Positions 46,217 to 54,417 of a DNA stretch of 64,000 nt are shown piece after piece (the first letter of the stretch is position 1; every line of letters begins with the position of its first letter). A program made the translations under genes and the position numbers. The DNA is from Cryobacterium glucosi (GTDB lineage Bacteria > Actinomycetota > Actinomycetes > Actinomycetales > Microbacteriaceae), in NCBI RefSeq assembly GCF_004402235.1, contig NZ_SOFS01000018.1, positions 121,438-185,437 on the forward strand. The letters are read 5' to 3'. A model generated the notes under the pieces. That model did not search any database and was not told where the DNA came from. It saw nothing but the letters and a program-made list of their open reading frames with translations.

Positions 46217-47586
46217 TAGAGCGCGGCGATCGCGTCGTCGATGACCGAGAGGGCATCGAGGAGCAGGACGTCGGTGACGGCGAGACTCGGCAGGAAGCGG
46301 AGCACGTTGCCGTAGGTGCCTGCTGTCAGCAGCAGAACGCCGTGCTGGGCGGCGTATGCGGAGATCGAGTTGACCGCGGCGGCGTTGGCGACCTTGGTCG
46401 TCGCCCCGGTGCCCGGCTGCACGAGCTCGATCGCGATCATCGCGCCACGACCACGGATGTCCCCGATGATGTCGTACTTGTCCTGCAGCTTCCCGAGGCC
46501 CGCACGAAGGGTCTTCTCGATCCGCTGTCCCTCCGCGAGGAGGTTGTTCTTCTCGATGGCCTGGAAGACGGCGATCGCGGCCGCGCAGGAGACCGGGTTG
46601 CCGCCGAAGGTGCCGCCGAGGCCGCCGGTCTGGGAAGCGTCCATGATCTCGGCGCGTCCCGTGACCGCCGCGAGGGGGAAGCCGCCGGCGATGCCCTTGG
46701 CCGTCAGTACGAGGTCGGGGACCCAGCCGAAGTGCTCGCTCGCGTAGTATGCGCCGGTGCGGGCCATGCCGCTCTGGATCTCGTCGGCGATCATGACGAC
46801 GCCGTTGGCGGTGCACCACTCCTGCAGGGCGGTGAAGTACCCCTCTGCGGCGACCATGAAGCCGCCTTCGCCCTGGATCGGTTCGACCACGAGGCAGGCC
46901 AGGTCGGACGCGCCGATGACCTTGTCGAGGTAGGCGATCGTGCGTGCCGCGGCATCCGCCCCGCTGAGGCCGTCGTGATAGGGGTAGGAGCTCGGCACGT
47001 GGTAGACGTCGCTCGCGAGCGGGCCGTAGCCGGTCGCATACGGCATGGCCTTGTAGTTCATCGCCATCGTGAGCACGGTGCGGCCGTGGTACGCGTGGTC
47101 GAGCACGGCGACGGCGCGGCGGCCGGTGAACTTGCGGGCGATCTTCACGCCGTTCTCCACGGCTTCTGCACCCGAGTTGATCAGCACCGACTTCTTGGCG
47201 AAATCACCAGGGGTGTGCTCGGCGAGGAGCTCGCAGACGCGCACGTATTCCTCGTACGGCGTGACCGTGAAGAGGGTGTGGATGAAGTCCTCTGCCTGCC
47301 CGACCGCGGCGGCGACGACGCTCGCCTCGGTGTGGCCGATCGTCGTGACGCCGATGCCGGCGCCGAGGTCGATGAACTGGTTGCCGTCGACGTCGACGAC
47401 GATGGCACCGTGGGCCTTCACGATGTACACCGGGAGAGCGGAGCCGACGCCGCCGGACACCGTCGCGAGGCGGCGCTTCTGCAGTTCGACCGAAAGCGGG
47501 CCCGGGACGGCCGTGACGATGCGTCGCTCCTGCGTGACCGAGGGAGCAGTGGACGTGGGGGTCGAGGGCGTCAGCGTGTCAGTCAT
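46216..47586 (-). CDS. gabT: 4-Aminobutyrate-2-oxoglutarate transaminase
   Basis: This 456-residue class III PLP enzyme converts GABA and 2-oxoglutarate to succinate semialdehyde and glutamate. It carries FIDLGAGIGVTTIGHTEASVV, LINSGAEAVENGVKIARKFTGR, VEPIQGEGGFMVAAEGYF, MIADEIQSGMARTGAYYASEH and the cofactor lysine in LTAKGIAGGFPLAAVTGRAEIMD. It is the first gene of an operon with the asparaginase. A TAAACT element lies nine bases ahead of the ATG, giving a leader of two or three bases at most. A close paralogue is at 48149-49486. Confidence 0.93.
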   Translation of the reverse strand: MTDTLTPSTPTSTAPSVTQERRIVTAVPGPLSVELQKRRLATVSGGVGSALPVYIVKAHGAIVVDVDGNQFIDLGAGIGVTTIGHTEASVVAAAVGQAEDFIHTLFTVTPYEEYVRVCELLAEHTPGDFAKKSVLINSGAEAVENGVKIARKFTGRRAVAVLDHAYHGRTVLTMAMNYKAMPYATGYGPLASDVYHVPSSYPYHDGLSGADAAARTIAYLDKVIGASDLACLVVEPIQGEGGFMVAAEGYFTALQEWCTANGVVMIADEIQSGMARTGAYYASEHFGWVPDLVLTAKGIAGGFPLAAVTGRAEIMDASQTGGLGGTFGGNPVSCAAAIAVFQAIEKNNLLAEGQRIEKTLRAGLGKLQDKYDIIGDIRGRGAMIAIELVQPGTGATTKVANAAAVNSISAYAAQHGVLLLTAGTYGNVLRFLPSLAVTDVLLLDALSVIDDAIAAL

Positions 47587-47636
47587 GATGCGTCCAGTTT
47601 ACCCAGTGTCGTTTCCCGGTTGGGGTAGCGCCCTGA

Positions 47637-47642
47637 GAGAAT
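47637..47642 (+). promoter_or_regulatory. Probable -10 element (GAGAAT) for the OsmC gene
   Basis: GAGAAT ends six bases before the ATG at 47649, with spacer CGGGGA. The gene probably gives a leaderless mRNA from the 62-base region divergent to gabT. Confidence 0.45.
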
Positions 47643-47648
47643 CGGGGA

Positions 47649-48122
47649 ATGAAAATCGAGCACCACTACGACGTGCGGGTGGCCTGGACGGGCAACCGCG
47701 GAACGGGAACGAGCGACTACCGGGCGTACGGTCGCGACCATGTGGTTTCGGCGGAGGGCAAGCATCCGCTCGAGGGGTCGTCTGACCGAACGTTCCACGG
47801 TGATGCCGACCGCTGGAACCCCGAGGAACTACTGCTCGCGGCCCTGAGCCAGTGCCACATGCTGTCCTACCTGCACGTGGCCGCGCGGAACGGTGTCGTC
47901 GTGGTCGGCTACACCGACGACGCGACCGGCACGATGGTACAGACGAGGGATGGCGGCGGTCACTTCACCGAGGCTATGCTGCGTCCGCGGGTCACGGTGG
48001 CCGATCCCGGCCAGGTGGAGCTCGCTCACTCGCTGCACGCCGAGGCGGCCCGGGAGTGCTTCATCGCAGCTTCCGTGAACTTCCCGGTGCGCCACGAACC
48101 CGAAACCGTCGCCGTTCCCTGA
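47649..48122 (+). CDS. OsmC family protein
   Basis: The protein has 157 residues. The OsmC/Ohr-like fold shows DYRAYGRDHVV, the central helix ESLLLAALSQCHMLSYLH-like segment (PEELLLAALSQCHMLSYLHVAA) with the first Cys, and RECFIAASVNFPV with a second Cys. Members reduce organic or fatty-acid hydroperoxides or act in related thiol chemistry. The second Cys is not in the exact CPV context of Ohr, so peroxidase activity is likely but not certain. The gene lies alone on the plus strand between two minus-strand gabT paralogues. Confidence 0.88.
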   Translation: MKIEHHYDVRVAWTGNRGTGTSDYRAYGRDHVVSAEGKHPLEGSSDRTFHGDADRWNPEELLLAALSQCHMLSYLHVAARNGVVVVGYTDDATGTMVQTRDGGGHFTEAMLRPRVTVADPGQVELAHSLHAEAARECFIAASVNFPVRHEPETVAVP

Positions 48123-48140
48123 CCCTCGGGCCAGGGAACG
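48113..48140. terminator. Hairpin between osmC-type gene and gabT paralogue
   Basis: Nine-base perfect arms (48113-48121 and 48132-48140) surround a ten-base loop. The first arm overlaps the osmC-type stop and the element ends nine bases before the stop of the convergent gabT copy. It is probably bidirectional. Confidence 0.6.
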
Positions 48141-48148
48141 GGCGAGGT

Positions 48149-49486
48149 TCACACGCCGGAGAGGGCGCGGAGGGTTTCCTCGATGACGGATGCCGCGTCG
48201 TCGATGAGTTCCTCGGAGATGACGACGGAGGGCATGATCCGCAGCACGGAGTCCCAGCTGCCGGCATCGAGCACGATCACGCCGTGCGAGGTCGCGTGCT
48301 TGAGGATCGCGGTGAGCGCCTCGGGGTACGGCGTGGTCGTTCCGGGGTGCACCAGCTCGACGCCGAACATGGCGCCCTTGCCGCGCACCTCGCCGACGAC
48401 GGAGAACTTCTCGGCCCAGTCGCCGATGCGGGCCCAGAGGGCCTTCTCGACGCGCCTGGCTTCGCCGAGCAGGTCGTCGCGTTCGATGATCTCGAGCACC
48501 TTGAGCGCTGCCGCGGTCGAAACCGGGTTGCCGCCGAAGGTCCCGCCGATGCCGCCGGGCTGGACGGCATCCATGATGTCGGCGCGACCGGTGACGGCGG
48601 CGAGCGGGAAGCCGCCCGCGATGCCCTTTGCCGTGGTGACGAGGTCAGGGACGACGCCGTGGTGCTCGATCGCGTACCAGACGCCGGTGCGGGCGATGCC
48701 GGCCTGGATCTCGTCGGAGACGAAGACGATGCCGTTCTCGGTGCAGAACTCGCTGATCCGCTTGAAGTAGCCGGGGGCGGGGATGACGATGCCGCCATCG
48801 CCCTGGATCGGCTCGACGAAGAACGCCGCGATCTCGGTGGCGCCGATGTGGGTCGTGATGTAGTCGATCGTCTTCTCGGCGGCTTCCTCGCCGGTCAGGC
48901 CGTCGCGGTACGGGTAGCTCGTCGGGACGCTGTAGATCTCGCCGGGGAACGGGCCCATGCCGGCGCGTTCCGGCCAGGGCCGGTACGTCATCGTCATGGT
49001 CAGGTTGGTGCGGCCGTGGAAGGCATGGTCGAGCGCGACGATGGCGCGGCGCCCGGTGAACTTGCGGGCGATCTTGACCGCGTTCTCGACGGCCTCGGCA
49101 CCGGTGTTGACCAGGATCGACTTCTTCGGGAAGTCACCGGGGGTGATCTCCGCGAGCTTCTCGGCGACGGCGACGTAGTTCTCGTACGGCGTGACGGTGA
49201 AGAGGGTGTGGGTCAGCTTCGCGGCCTGCGCGGCAGCGGCCTCCGCGACCTCGGCGTTCGCGTGCCCGATCGTGGTGACTCCGATGCCGCAGCCCATGTC
49301 GATGATCTGGTTGCCGTCGACGTCGACGAGGATCGCGCCGGCTCCGTGGTCCATGTAGATGTTGACGAGCGTGCCGGCTCCGCGGGACACCGAGTTGACC
49401 CGGCGTTCCTGCAGTTCAATGGACTTGGGGCCCGGCAGGGCGGTGACGAGTTTACGTTTTTGGGGGACCGAGTACGAAGCAGACAT
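48149..49486 (-). CDS. gabT: 4-Aminobutyrate transaminase, second copy
   Basis: This 445-residue paralogue of the gene at 46216-47586 shares the whole class III layout: IIDMGCGIGVTTIGHANAEVA, LVNTGAEAVENAVKIARKFTGR, ALDHAFHGRTNLTMTMTYRPWP, VEPIQGDGGIVIPAPGYF, FVSDEIQAGIARTGVWYA and TTAKGIAGGFPLAAVTGRADIMD with the cofactor lysine. Differences near the active site (PAPGYFKRISEFC) may shift substrate range towards other omega-amino acids such as 5-aminovalerate. The ATG follows TAAGCT by six bases with no ribosome site. Confidence 0.92.
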   Translation of the reverse strand: MSASYSVPQKRKLVTALPGPKSIELQERRVNSVSRGAGTLVNIYMDHGAGAILVDVDGNQIIDMGCGIGVTTIGHANAEVAEAAAAQAAKLTHTLFTVTPYENYVAVAEKLAEITPGDFPKKSILVNTGAEAVENAVKIARKFTGRRAIVALDHAFHGRTNLTMTMTYRPWPERAGMGPFPGEIYSVPTSYPYRDGLTGEEAAEKTIDYITTHIGATEIAAFFVEPIQGDGGIVIPAPGYFKRISEFCTENGIVFVSDEIQAGIARTGVWYAIEHHGVVPDLVTTAKGIAGGFPLAAVTGRADIMDAVQPGGIGGTFGGNPVSTAAALKVLEIIERDDLLGEARRVEKALWARIGDWAEKFSVVGEVRGKGAMFGVELVHPGTTTPYPEALTAILKHATSHGVIVLDAGSWDSVLRIMPSVVISEELIDDAASVIEETLRALSGV

Positions 49487-49492
49487 GGGTCC

Positions 49493-49498
49493 AGCTTA
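49493..49498 (-). promoter_or_regulatory. Probable -10 element (TAAGCT) for the second gabT
   Basis: On the minus strand TAAGCT and the spacer GGACCC run directly into the ATG, the leaderless register. Confidence 0.55.
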
Positions 49499-49550
49499 GT
49501 TTGCGGCGATTTCCCCGGTGTTTCCGCGCGCCGGTAGCTGCTGAACCCGG

Positions 49551-50357
49551 CTAGACGCGTTCTCGCGGGAAGACCTTGTCTGCGAGCCCGTGCAGCCCGG
49601 GGCGGGGTGATTCGTTGTACCGCCCGGCGAGCTCCTGGCCGGAGAGCTGGTGGATCGCGGCCATGATCTCGTCGGTGGCCTGGCGCCTGGCCCGGCCTGA
49701 GGTCGCGGGCCCGTGGCGGCTCACGTCGATCGGTTCGCCGAAGTTCACGGTGATCTTCCGCACCCGCGGGATCCGGGTGCCGACGGGCTGGATCTCCTGG
49801 GTGCCGATCAGGCCGACCGGCACGACGACGGCACCCGTCGTGAGGGCGAGCCAGGCGACGCCGGTGCGCCCCTTGTAGAGCCGTCCGTCGAGGGAGCGGG
49901 TGCCCTCTGGGTAGATGGCGAAGGCGCTGTCCGACTCGAGGATGCTGCGGCCCGCGTCGAGCGCGTCCTGTGCGGCCTGGCCCGCGCCGCGTTCGATCCC
50001 GACAGCACCGATCGACTCGAACCAGGTTCGGGTGAGATAGCCCTTGATTCCCGTCCCGGTGAAGTACGTCGACTTCGCAAGGTACTGCACCCGACGCGGC
50101 GTCACGAGCGGGATGACCATGCTGTCGATGAAGGAGAGGTGGTTGCTCGCGATGATGACCCGGCCGGAGCGGGGGATGTTCTCGGTCCCCGTGATGACGG
50201 GCCGGAAGATGATCCGGGCGATCGGCGCCATGACGCCGTAACTCAGGTAGTAGACGAATCCGGGACGACGGGTCCTGGGGAGATCCGAGGCGGTCTCCGC
50301 GACCTCGTCGGGCTCCTGGATAAGGGGTTCCTGGGGTTCGTCCTTGGCTCCGGTCAC
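49551..50357 (-). CDS. plsC: 1-Acyl-sn-glycerol-3-phosphate acyltransferase
   Basis: This 268-residue PlsC-type acyltransferase forms phosphatidic acid. The block I motif is IIASNHLSFIDSMV (catalytic HxxxxD), block III is AIYPEGTRSLDGRLYKGRTG, and VVPVGLIGTQEIQP follows. An N-terminal soluble extension rich in acidic residues precedes a short hydrophobic stretch (YYLSYGVMAPIARIIF). The GTG start follows TAGGGT by six bases. It is divergent from dxr, the two starts being 52 bases apart. Confidence 0.9.
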   Translation of the reverse strand: MTGAKDEPQEPLIQEPDEVAETASDLPRTRRPGFVYYLSYGVMAPIARIIFRPVITGTENIPRSGRVIIASNHLSFIDSMVIPLVTPRRVQYLAKSTYFTGTGIKGYLTRTWFESIGAVGIERGAGQAAQDALDAGRSILESDSAFAIYPEGTRSLDGRLYKGRTGVAWLALTTGAVVVPVGLIGTQEIQPVGTRIPRVRKITVNFGEPIDVSRHGPATSGRARRQATDEIMAAIHQLSGQELAGRYNESPRPGLHGLADKVFPRERV

Positions 50358-50363
50358 TGCTCG

Positions 50364-50403
50364 ACCCTACCGCCGTGACACCCGGTACCACGAAAGCTAG
50401 CAT
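50364..50403. promoter_or_regulatory. Divergent promoter pair for plsC and dxr
   Basis: For dxr, GTGACA (50375-50380) and TAGCAT (50398-50403) are 17 bases apart and the ATG begins seven bases later. For plsC, TAGGGT lies at 50364-50369 on the minus strand, six bases before its GTG. The two promoters interlock within 40 bases, so polymerase binding may be mutually exclusive. Confidence 0.65.
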
Positions 50404-50409
50404 GAGGGA

Positions 50410-51498
50410 ATGCGCAGACGAGTAGTAATTCTCGGGTCCACCGGCTCGATCGGAACCCAGGCCCTCGATGTGATCCGGGCGAATCCCACCCGGTTCGAAG
50501 TGGTCGGACTCTCGGCAGGCGCCAACCGGGAGATGCTCGCGCAACAGGCCGAGGAATTCCAGGTCGACGACACCGCGCTCGGCGCCGACGAATCCGAACA
50601 GCTCGTGACGGATGTCGACGCCGACGTCGTGCTCAACGGCATCACGGGCTCCGTGGGGCTCGGTCCGACCCTCGCGGCGCTCAGGGCCGGGCGCACCCTC
50701 GCCCTCGCGAACAAGGAATCCCTCATCGTGGGCGGCGACCTCGTCACGGCGCTCGCCGCACCCGGGCAGATCGTGCCGGTCGACTCTGAGCATTCCGCGA
50801 TCGCGCAGGCGTTGCGCTCGGGGACGGCACGTGAGGTGTCCCGGCTCGTGCTGACGGCATCCGGTGGCCCGTTCCGGGGCCGCACCCGCGAGGAGATGCG
50901 GGCCGTCACCCCCGCCCAGGCGCTCGCGCACCCGACCTGGGACATGGGGCTCGTCGTCACGACGAACTCGTCGACCCTCGTGAACAAGGGCCTCGAGATC
51001 ATCGAGGCTCACCTGCTTTTCGATGTCGCCTACGAAGACATTGACGTCGCCGTGCACCCGCAGTCGATCGTGCACTCGATGGTCGAGTTCATCGACGGCT
51101 CGACGATCGCCCAGGCCTCGCCGCCCGACATGCGCCTGCCGATCTCGCTCGGCCTCGACTGGCCGAACCGGGTCGCCGCCGTCGGTGTTCCCCTCGATTG
51201 GACGAAGCCGCAGACCTGGACCTTCGAACCGCTCGACACCGTTGCGTTCCCGGCCGTCGCGCTCGCGAAGCAGGTCGGCCGTGCCGGTGGCACATACCCG
51301 GCCGTGTTCAACGCGGCCAATGAGCAGGCCGTCGCCGCGTTCCACGCCGGCAGGATCGGATTCCTCGACATCGTGGACACCATCCAGCGGGTCGTCGAGA
51401 CCCACGAGCAGGACGGCCCGCTCACCCGGGAGTCCCTCGCGGCAGCAGAGACCTGGGCGCGCGCCGCCGCAGACAAGCTCCTCGCCCGATCTGCATAA
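50410..51498 (+). CDS. dxr: 1-Deoxy-D-xylulose 5-phosphate reductoisomerase
   Basis: This 362-residue enzyme catalyses the NADPH-dependent second step of the MEP isoprenoid pathway. The N-terminal Rossmann motif is [18 protein letters not shown]. Active-site segments [38 protein letters not shown] and PTWDMG are present, as is [17 protein letters not shown]. It starts on an ATG directly at the predicted transcription start. In many actinobacteria dxr, a site-2 protease and ispG are neighbours; here they are in the same order but separated by inserted genes. Confidence 0.96.
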   Translation: MRRRVVILGSTGSIGTQALDVIRANPTRFEVVGLSAGANREMLAQQAEEFQVDDTALGADESEQLVTDVDADVVLNGITGSVGLGPTLAALRAGRTLALANKESLIVGGDLVTALAAPGQIVPVDSEHSAIAQALRSGTAREVSRLVLTASGGPFRGRTREEMRAVTPAQALAHPTWDMGLVVTTNSSTLVNKGLEIIEAHLLFDVAYEDIDVAVHPQSIVHSMVEFIDGSTIAQASPPDMRLPISLGLDWPNRVAAVGVPLDWTKPQTWTFEPLDTVAFPAVALAKQVGRAGGTYPAVFNAANEQAVAAFHAGRIGFLDIVDTIQRVVETHEQDGPLTRESLAAAETWARAAADKLLARSA

Positions 51499-51515
51499 CC
51501 CCCGGCGGCCCGGGG

Positions 51516-52430
51516 TCAGGCGCGGTAGCTGTCCGCCGTCGTGGTGAGCGCGTCGAGCCACGGGGTGGCGACGACGCCGAGCTCGCGTTCGGTCTCCGCA
51601 GAGTCGATGATGAACGGCGACGTGAACTGGTAGCTCGAGGCGTAGACCTCACGCATCAGGGGGTTGGCCAGGCCGATGCTGCGCAGCACCCACTGTGGGT
51701 AGCCGGAGACCGAGCCCGCGCAGTCGTAGCGTTCGTTCAGCTCGGCCGCGATCTCCACGCGGCTGGCCGACGCACTCGGCACGTGCCAGATCCGGCCCCA
51801 GTCCCCGGCGTAGTCCGCGGCGGCGATCAGGGTCGAAACGATGTCGGGCAGGTAGCTCCAGCTGTGCGGGAGCTCGGGCCTGCCCACGACGCGCGCGGTC
51901 TTCGAAGCCAGGATCGCGGTGAAGAAGTCCGTGCCGAGGTGCGCGGTACCGGTCGCTCCCGGCCCGAAGTAGTCGCTCGCGCGCACCTCGACCGCCCGGA
52001 TCTGCCCGGCCTCGTGCGCCGCACGCACCCGGCGCCACCCCTCCCTGCGAACCAGGCCCTTGCGCTCGGTCGTCGTCTCCGGCGTGTGCTCGGTCATCGC
52101 GCCGCGCGGTGTGCCGTAGGGGTAGAGGTTCCCCATCACAACGAGGGAGGCGCCACTCGCCGCGGCGGCTGTGATCGCCGCGCCGATGATCGGCGGCCAC
52201 TGCGCGGCCCAGTCCGTGTATGGCGGGTTCGTGCAGAGGAAGATCGTCGAGGCCCCTGCCGCCGCGGCGGAGAAAGCGTCCGGGTCGCTCGCGTCGAGTA
52301 CCAGCGGGGTCGCGCCGGCCGCTGCTGAGCCTGAGCGCGTCGCGATCGTGACGGTGTCCCCGCGCGCCGCGAGCCGTTCGGCGACGGGACGGCCGATCAG
52401 GCCGGCCCCGACTACAAGATGGTGAGTCAT
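51516..52430 (-). CDS. NAD(P)-binding Rossmann-fold protein, paralogue of 8819-9778
   Basis: The protein has 304 residues. The cofactor motif is VVGAGLIGRPVAERLAARGDTVTIATRSG. It shares MGNLYPYG, ASDYFGPGATGTAHLG, HSWSYLPDIVSTLIAAADYAGDWGRIWHVP and YQFTSPFIIDSAETERELGVVATPW with the gene at 8819-9778, so the two are clear paralogues. The substrate is unknown. The ATG follows GGAAGG. Unlike its paralogue it has neither the TATCNGATA boxes nor a MerR partner; it lies downstream of the kinase/lipoprotein pair. Confidence 0.85.
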   Translation of the reverse strand: MTHHLVVGAGLIGRPVAERLAARGDTVTIATRSGSAAAGATPLVLDASDPDAFSAAAAGASTIFLCTNPPYTDWAAQWPPIIGAAITAAAASGASLVVMGNLYPYGTPRGAMTEHTPETTTERKGLVRREGWRRVRAAHEAGQIRAVEVRASDYFGPGATGTAHLGTDFFTAILASKTARVVGRPELPHSWSYLPDIVSTLIAAADYAGDWGRIWHVPSASASRVEIAAELNERYDCAGSVSGYPQWVLRSIGLANPLMREVYASSYQFTSPFIIDSAETERELGVVATPWLDALTTTADSYRA

Positions 52431-52455
52431 ATGTCCTTCCGGCCCATGACGAGGG

Positions 52456-52929
52456 TCACCCGTCGCAGTTGTCCTTTTTCGGATTGCACTTGTCCTTCTT
52501 ACCGTTGCCCTTGTCGTTGCCGCTGTCAACGGAAGGAGCCGGGACCGGGACGGCGGACGGAGGAGCGGAACTGAGCCTGGCCGCCTCCTCGAGCGCGGCG
52601 AGGTCTGCGGTCACACTGTCGATCGCAGCCTGGATCTCTGTCGCGCGGGTCCCCGTGACCTGGCCGGTCGCGGCCGCCGTGAGCAGGTCGGCCTGCACGG
52701 CGTCGAGGGCGGCAGAGGCGCCCGGGTAGTCGCCTGCCGCAGCGGCCTCCGTCACCGAGAGCACGCCGGACTGCAACTGGGTCGCCGTCGACGGCTGAAC
52801 GGGGGAGCTGTCGGAGGCGCACCCCGTGAGGGCGGCGGCCACGAGCAGTGCGCCGCCCACGAGCGCGGCGAGGCGGCCGCGGATGCCGTTGGCGCCGGTG
52901 CCGGTCCTGGTGCGCATGCCGATGCTCAC
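52456..52929 (-). CDS. Putative lipoprotein with Lys/Asp/Cys-rich tail
   Basis: This 157-residue protein is of unrecognised family. The signal sequence RLAALVGGALLVAAALTGC has lipobox Cys37. The mature domain is a helical Ala/Glu/Asp-rich segment (residues about 45-115, probably a helical hairpin). The C-terminus is a basic, polar repeat (NDKGNGKKDKCNPKKDNCDG) with two Cys that could form a disulfide or bind a wall polymer. The GTG start overlaps the kinase stop by four bases (GTGA), so it is made with the kinase and may be its extracellular partner or substrate-linked sensor. Confidence 0.75.
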   Translation of the reverse strand: MSIGMRTRTGTGANGIRGRLAALVGGALLVAAALTGCASDSSPVQPSTATQLQSGVLSVTEAAAAGDYPGASAALDAVQADLLTAAATGQVTGTRATEIQAAIDSVTADLAALEEAARLSSAPPSAVPVPAPSVDSGNDKGNGKKDKCNPKKDNCDG

Positions 52930-54332
52930 GGTGCCACGCTTTCCTGGAGCTGTCGCAGGTGGTCGCCGAGGGTTCCGGCGACGTCGGGGTATGCCGTGGT
53001 GCTCGTGGACGGACCGGCCGGGGCATCCGCCTGCGCAGCGGGGCGCAGCGTGAAGCCGAGCACGACGATCGTGATCAGGGCGACCGCAGCGACGGCGAGC
53101 ACGGCGAGACCGGTCCTGCCTGTGAGCACGCGAGGCCAGGCCGTCGACCGGGGTGGGCGAGCGGATGCGGCCGGCGCCCCGGCCGCCTGTCGTGGCTCCC
53201 CAGCACCGAAGGAAACCGTCTCGGCAGTGAACCCGGCACTGGCGAAGACGGTGGACTCGCCGGGAAGGACCCGGGTCGGGGTATCCGCCGGCGCGAAGGC
53301 GCGTGTCGCCGCATAGGCCGCCGTCGGGTCCAGCGCCTGCGTCGGGGCATCCGCCGCCGGGAGGACGCTCGCCGGGGTGTACGCCTCCGTCGTCGCGCCG
53401 GCATCGGGTGACACTGTCGCCTCCGTCGTTCCAGCGATGGTTTCCGCCGCCGCCTCGGACTGCGCCAGCAGTCGCAGCCGCACCGCGGCATCCGCCGGTC
53501 TGAGCCGCTCGTCCGGTTCGCGGCGGGTCATGCCGCCGAGCACGTCTGCCCAGGCCCGACCGAAGGTCGGGGAGATCTCCGGGTCGCGCTGCAACCGCGC
53601 CATCGCGGACTCGATCGCCGTTCCCGGGTATGCCCGCTCGCCGGTGAGGCATTCGAGCAGCACGAGACCGAGCGAGTAGACGTCGCTCGGCGCTCCGATC
53701 GTCGTGCCGAGCGCCTGTTCGGGGCTGAGATAGCCGGCCGTGCCGAGGAAGGTGCCGGTCGCCGTGAGGCGGGTCGCGTCGACGAGGCGGGCGATGCCGA
53801 AGTCGGCGAGCTTGGCGTGCGACGCGCGTCCGGGGAACCCGGAGGCGGCGAGCAGCACGTTCGCCGGCTTGATGTCGCGGTGGATGATCCCGCGTTCGTG
53901 CACGTAGTGCAGCGCTTCGGCGAGGTCTGCGCCGAGCGTTGCGACCTCCGAGCGCGGCATCGGGCCGGCGGCGATCCTCGTTCGGAGGTCGGTTCCGTCG
54001 ACGAGCTCCATCACGATGAAGGTGCGCGCGGTCCCGTCGACGACCGCGGTGCCTGCGTCGAAGAGCGTGACGAGGGCGAAGTGGTTGAGGCTCGCCAGCA
54101 CGGCGACTTCGCCGCTCTGCCGTTCCGAACCCGCGTCGTCCGTCGTGTCGAGCCGGAAGAGCTTGACCGCGACGGTGCGTCCGAGGGCGAGGTCGGTCGC
54201 CTCATAGACGACGGCCATCCCGCCGACGCCGATCAGGCGGTCGATCCGGAAGCGGTCAGCGAGGCTGACGCCGATGAGGCCGTCAACGGGGCGGGGACCG
54301 CCGGAGGAAAGCGAAGGCAGGGGAAACTCCAT
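52926..54332 (-). CDS. PknB-type membrane Ser/Thr protein kinase
   Basis: The protein has 468 residues from the ATG that directly precedes the domain. The kinase region (residues about 28-285) is complete: LIGVGGMAVVYEA, Lys57 (VAVKL), HRDIKPANVLL, DFG, GTAGYLSPEQAL. A 110-residue Ala/Thr/Pro-rich linker is followed by one helix (about 406-427) and about 40 extracellular residues (PSTSTTAYPDVAGTLGDHLRQLQESV) without PASTA or other known sensor domain. It is translationally coupled to the lipoprotein. Its position between dxr and the site-2 protease is an insertion relative to the usual order. Confidence 0.92.
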   Translation of the reverse strand: MEFPLPSLSSGGPRPVDGLIGVSLADRFRIDRLIGVGGMAVVYEATDLALGRTVAVKLFRLDTTDDAGSERQSGEVAVLASLNHFALVTLFDAGTAVVDGTARTFIVMELVDGTDLRTRIAAGPMPRSEVATLGADLAEALHYVHERGIIHRDIKPANVLLAASGFPGRASHAKLADFGIARLVDATRLTATGTFLGTAGYLSPEQALGTTIGAPSDVYSLGLVLLECLTGERAYPGTAIESAMARLQRDPEISPTFGRAWADVLGGMTRREPDERLRPADAAVRLRLLAQSEAAAETIAGTTEATVSPDAGATTEAYTPASVLPAADAPTQALDPTAAYAATRAFAPADTPTRVLPGESTVFASAGFTAETVSFGAGEPRQAAGAPAASARPPRSTAWPRVLTGRTGLAVLAVAAVALITIVVLGFTLRPAAQADAPAGPSTSTTAYPDVAGTLGDHLRQLQESVAP

Positions 54333-54405
54333 TCGGGTTCGGTACCCCCCAAGCAAACCACACCCCGCATAGCGAACCGCCAGCGGCCTGTCAGCTTCGG
54401 GTGGG

Positions 54406-54411
54406 TAATCT
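54406..54411 (+). promoter_or_regulatory. Probable -10 element (TAATCT) for the site-2 protease
   Basis: TAATCT ends six bases before the GTG at 54418 and no ribosome site is present, so the mRNA should be leaderless. Confidence 0.55.
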
Positions 54412-54417
54412 ACGACT

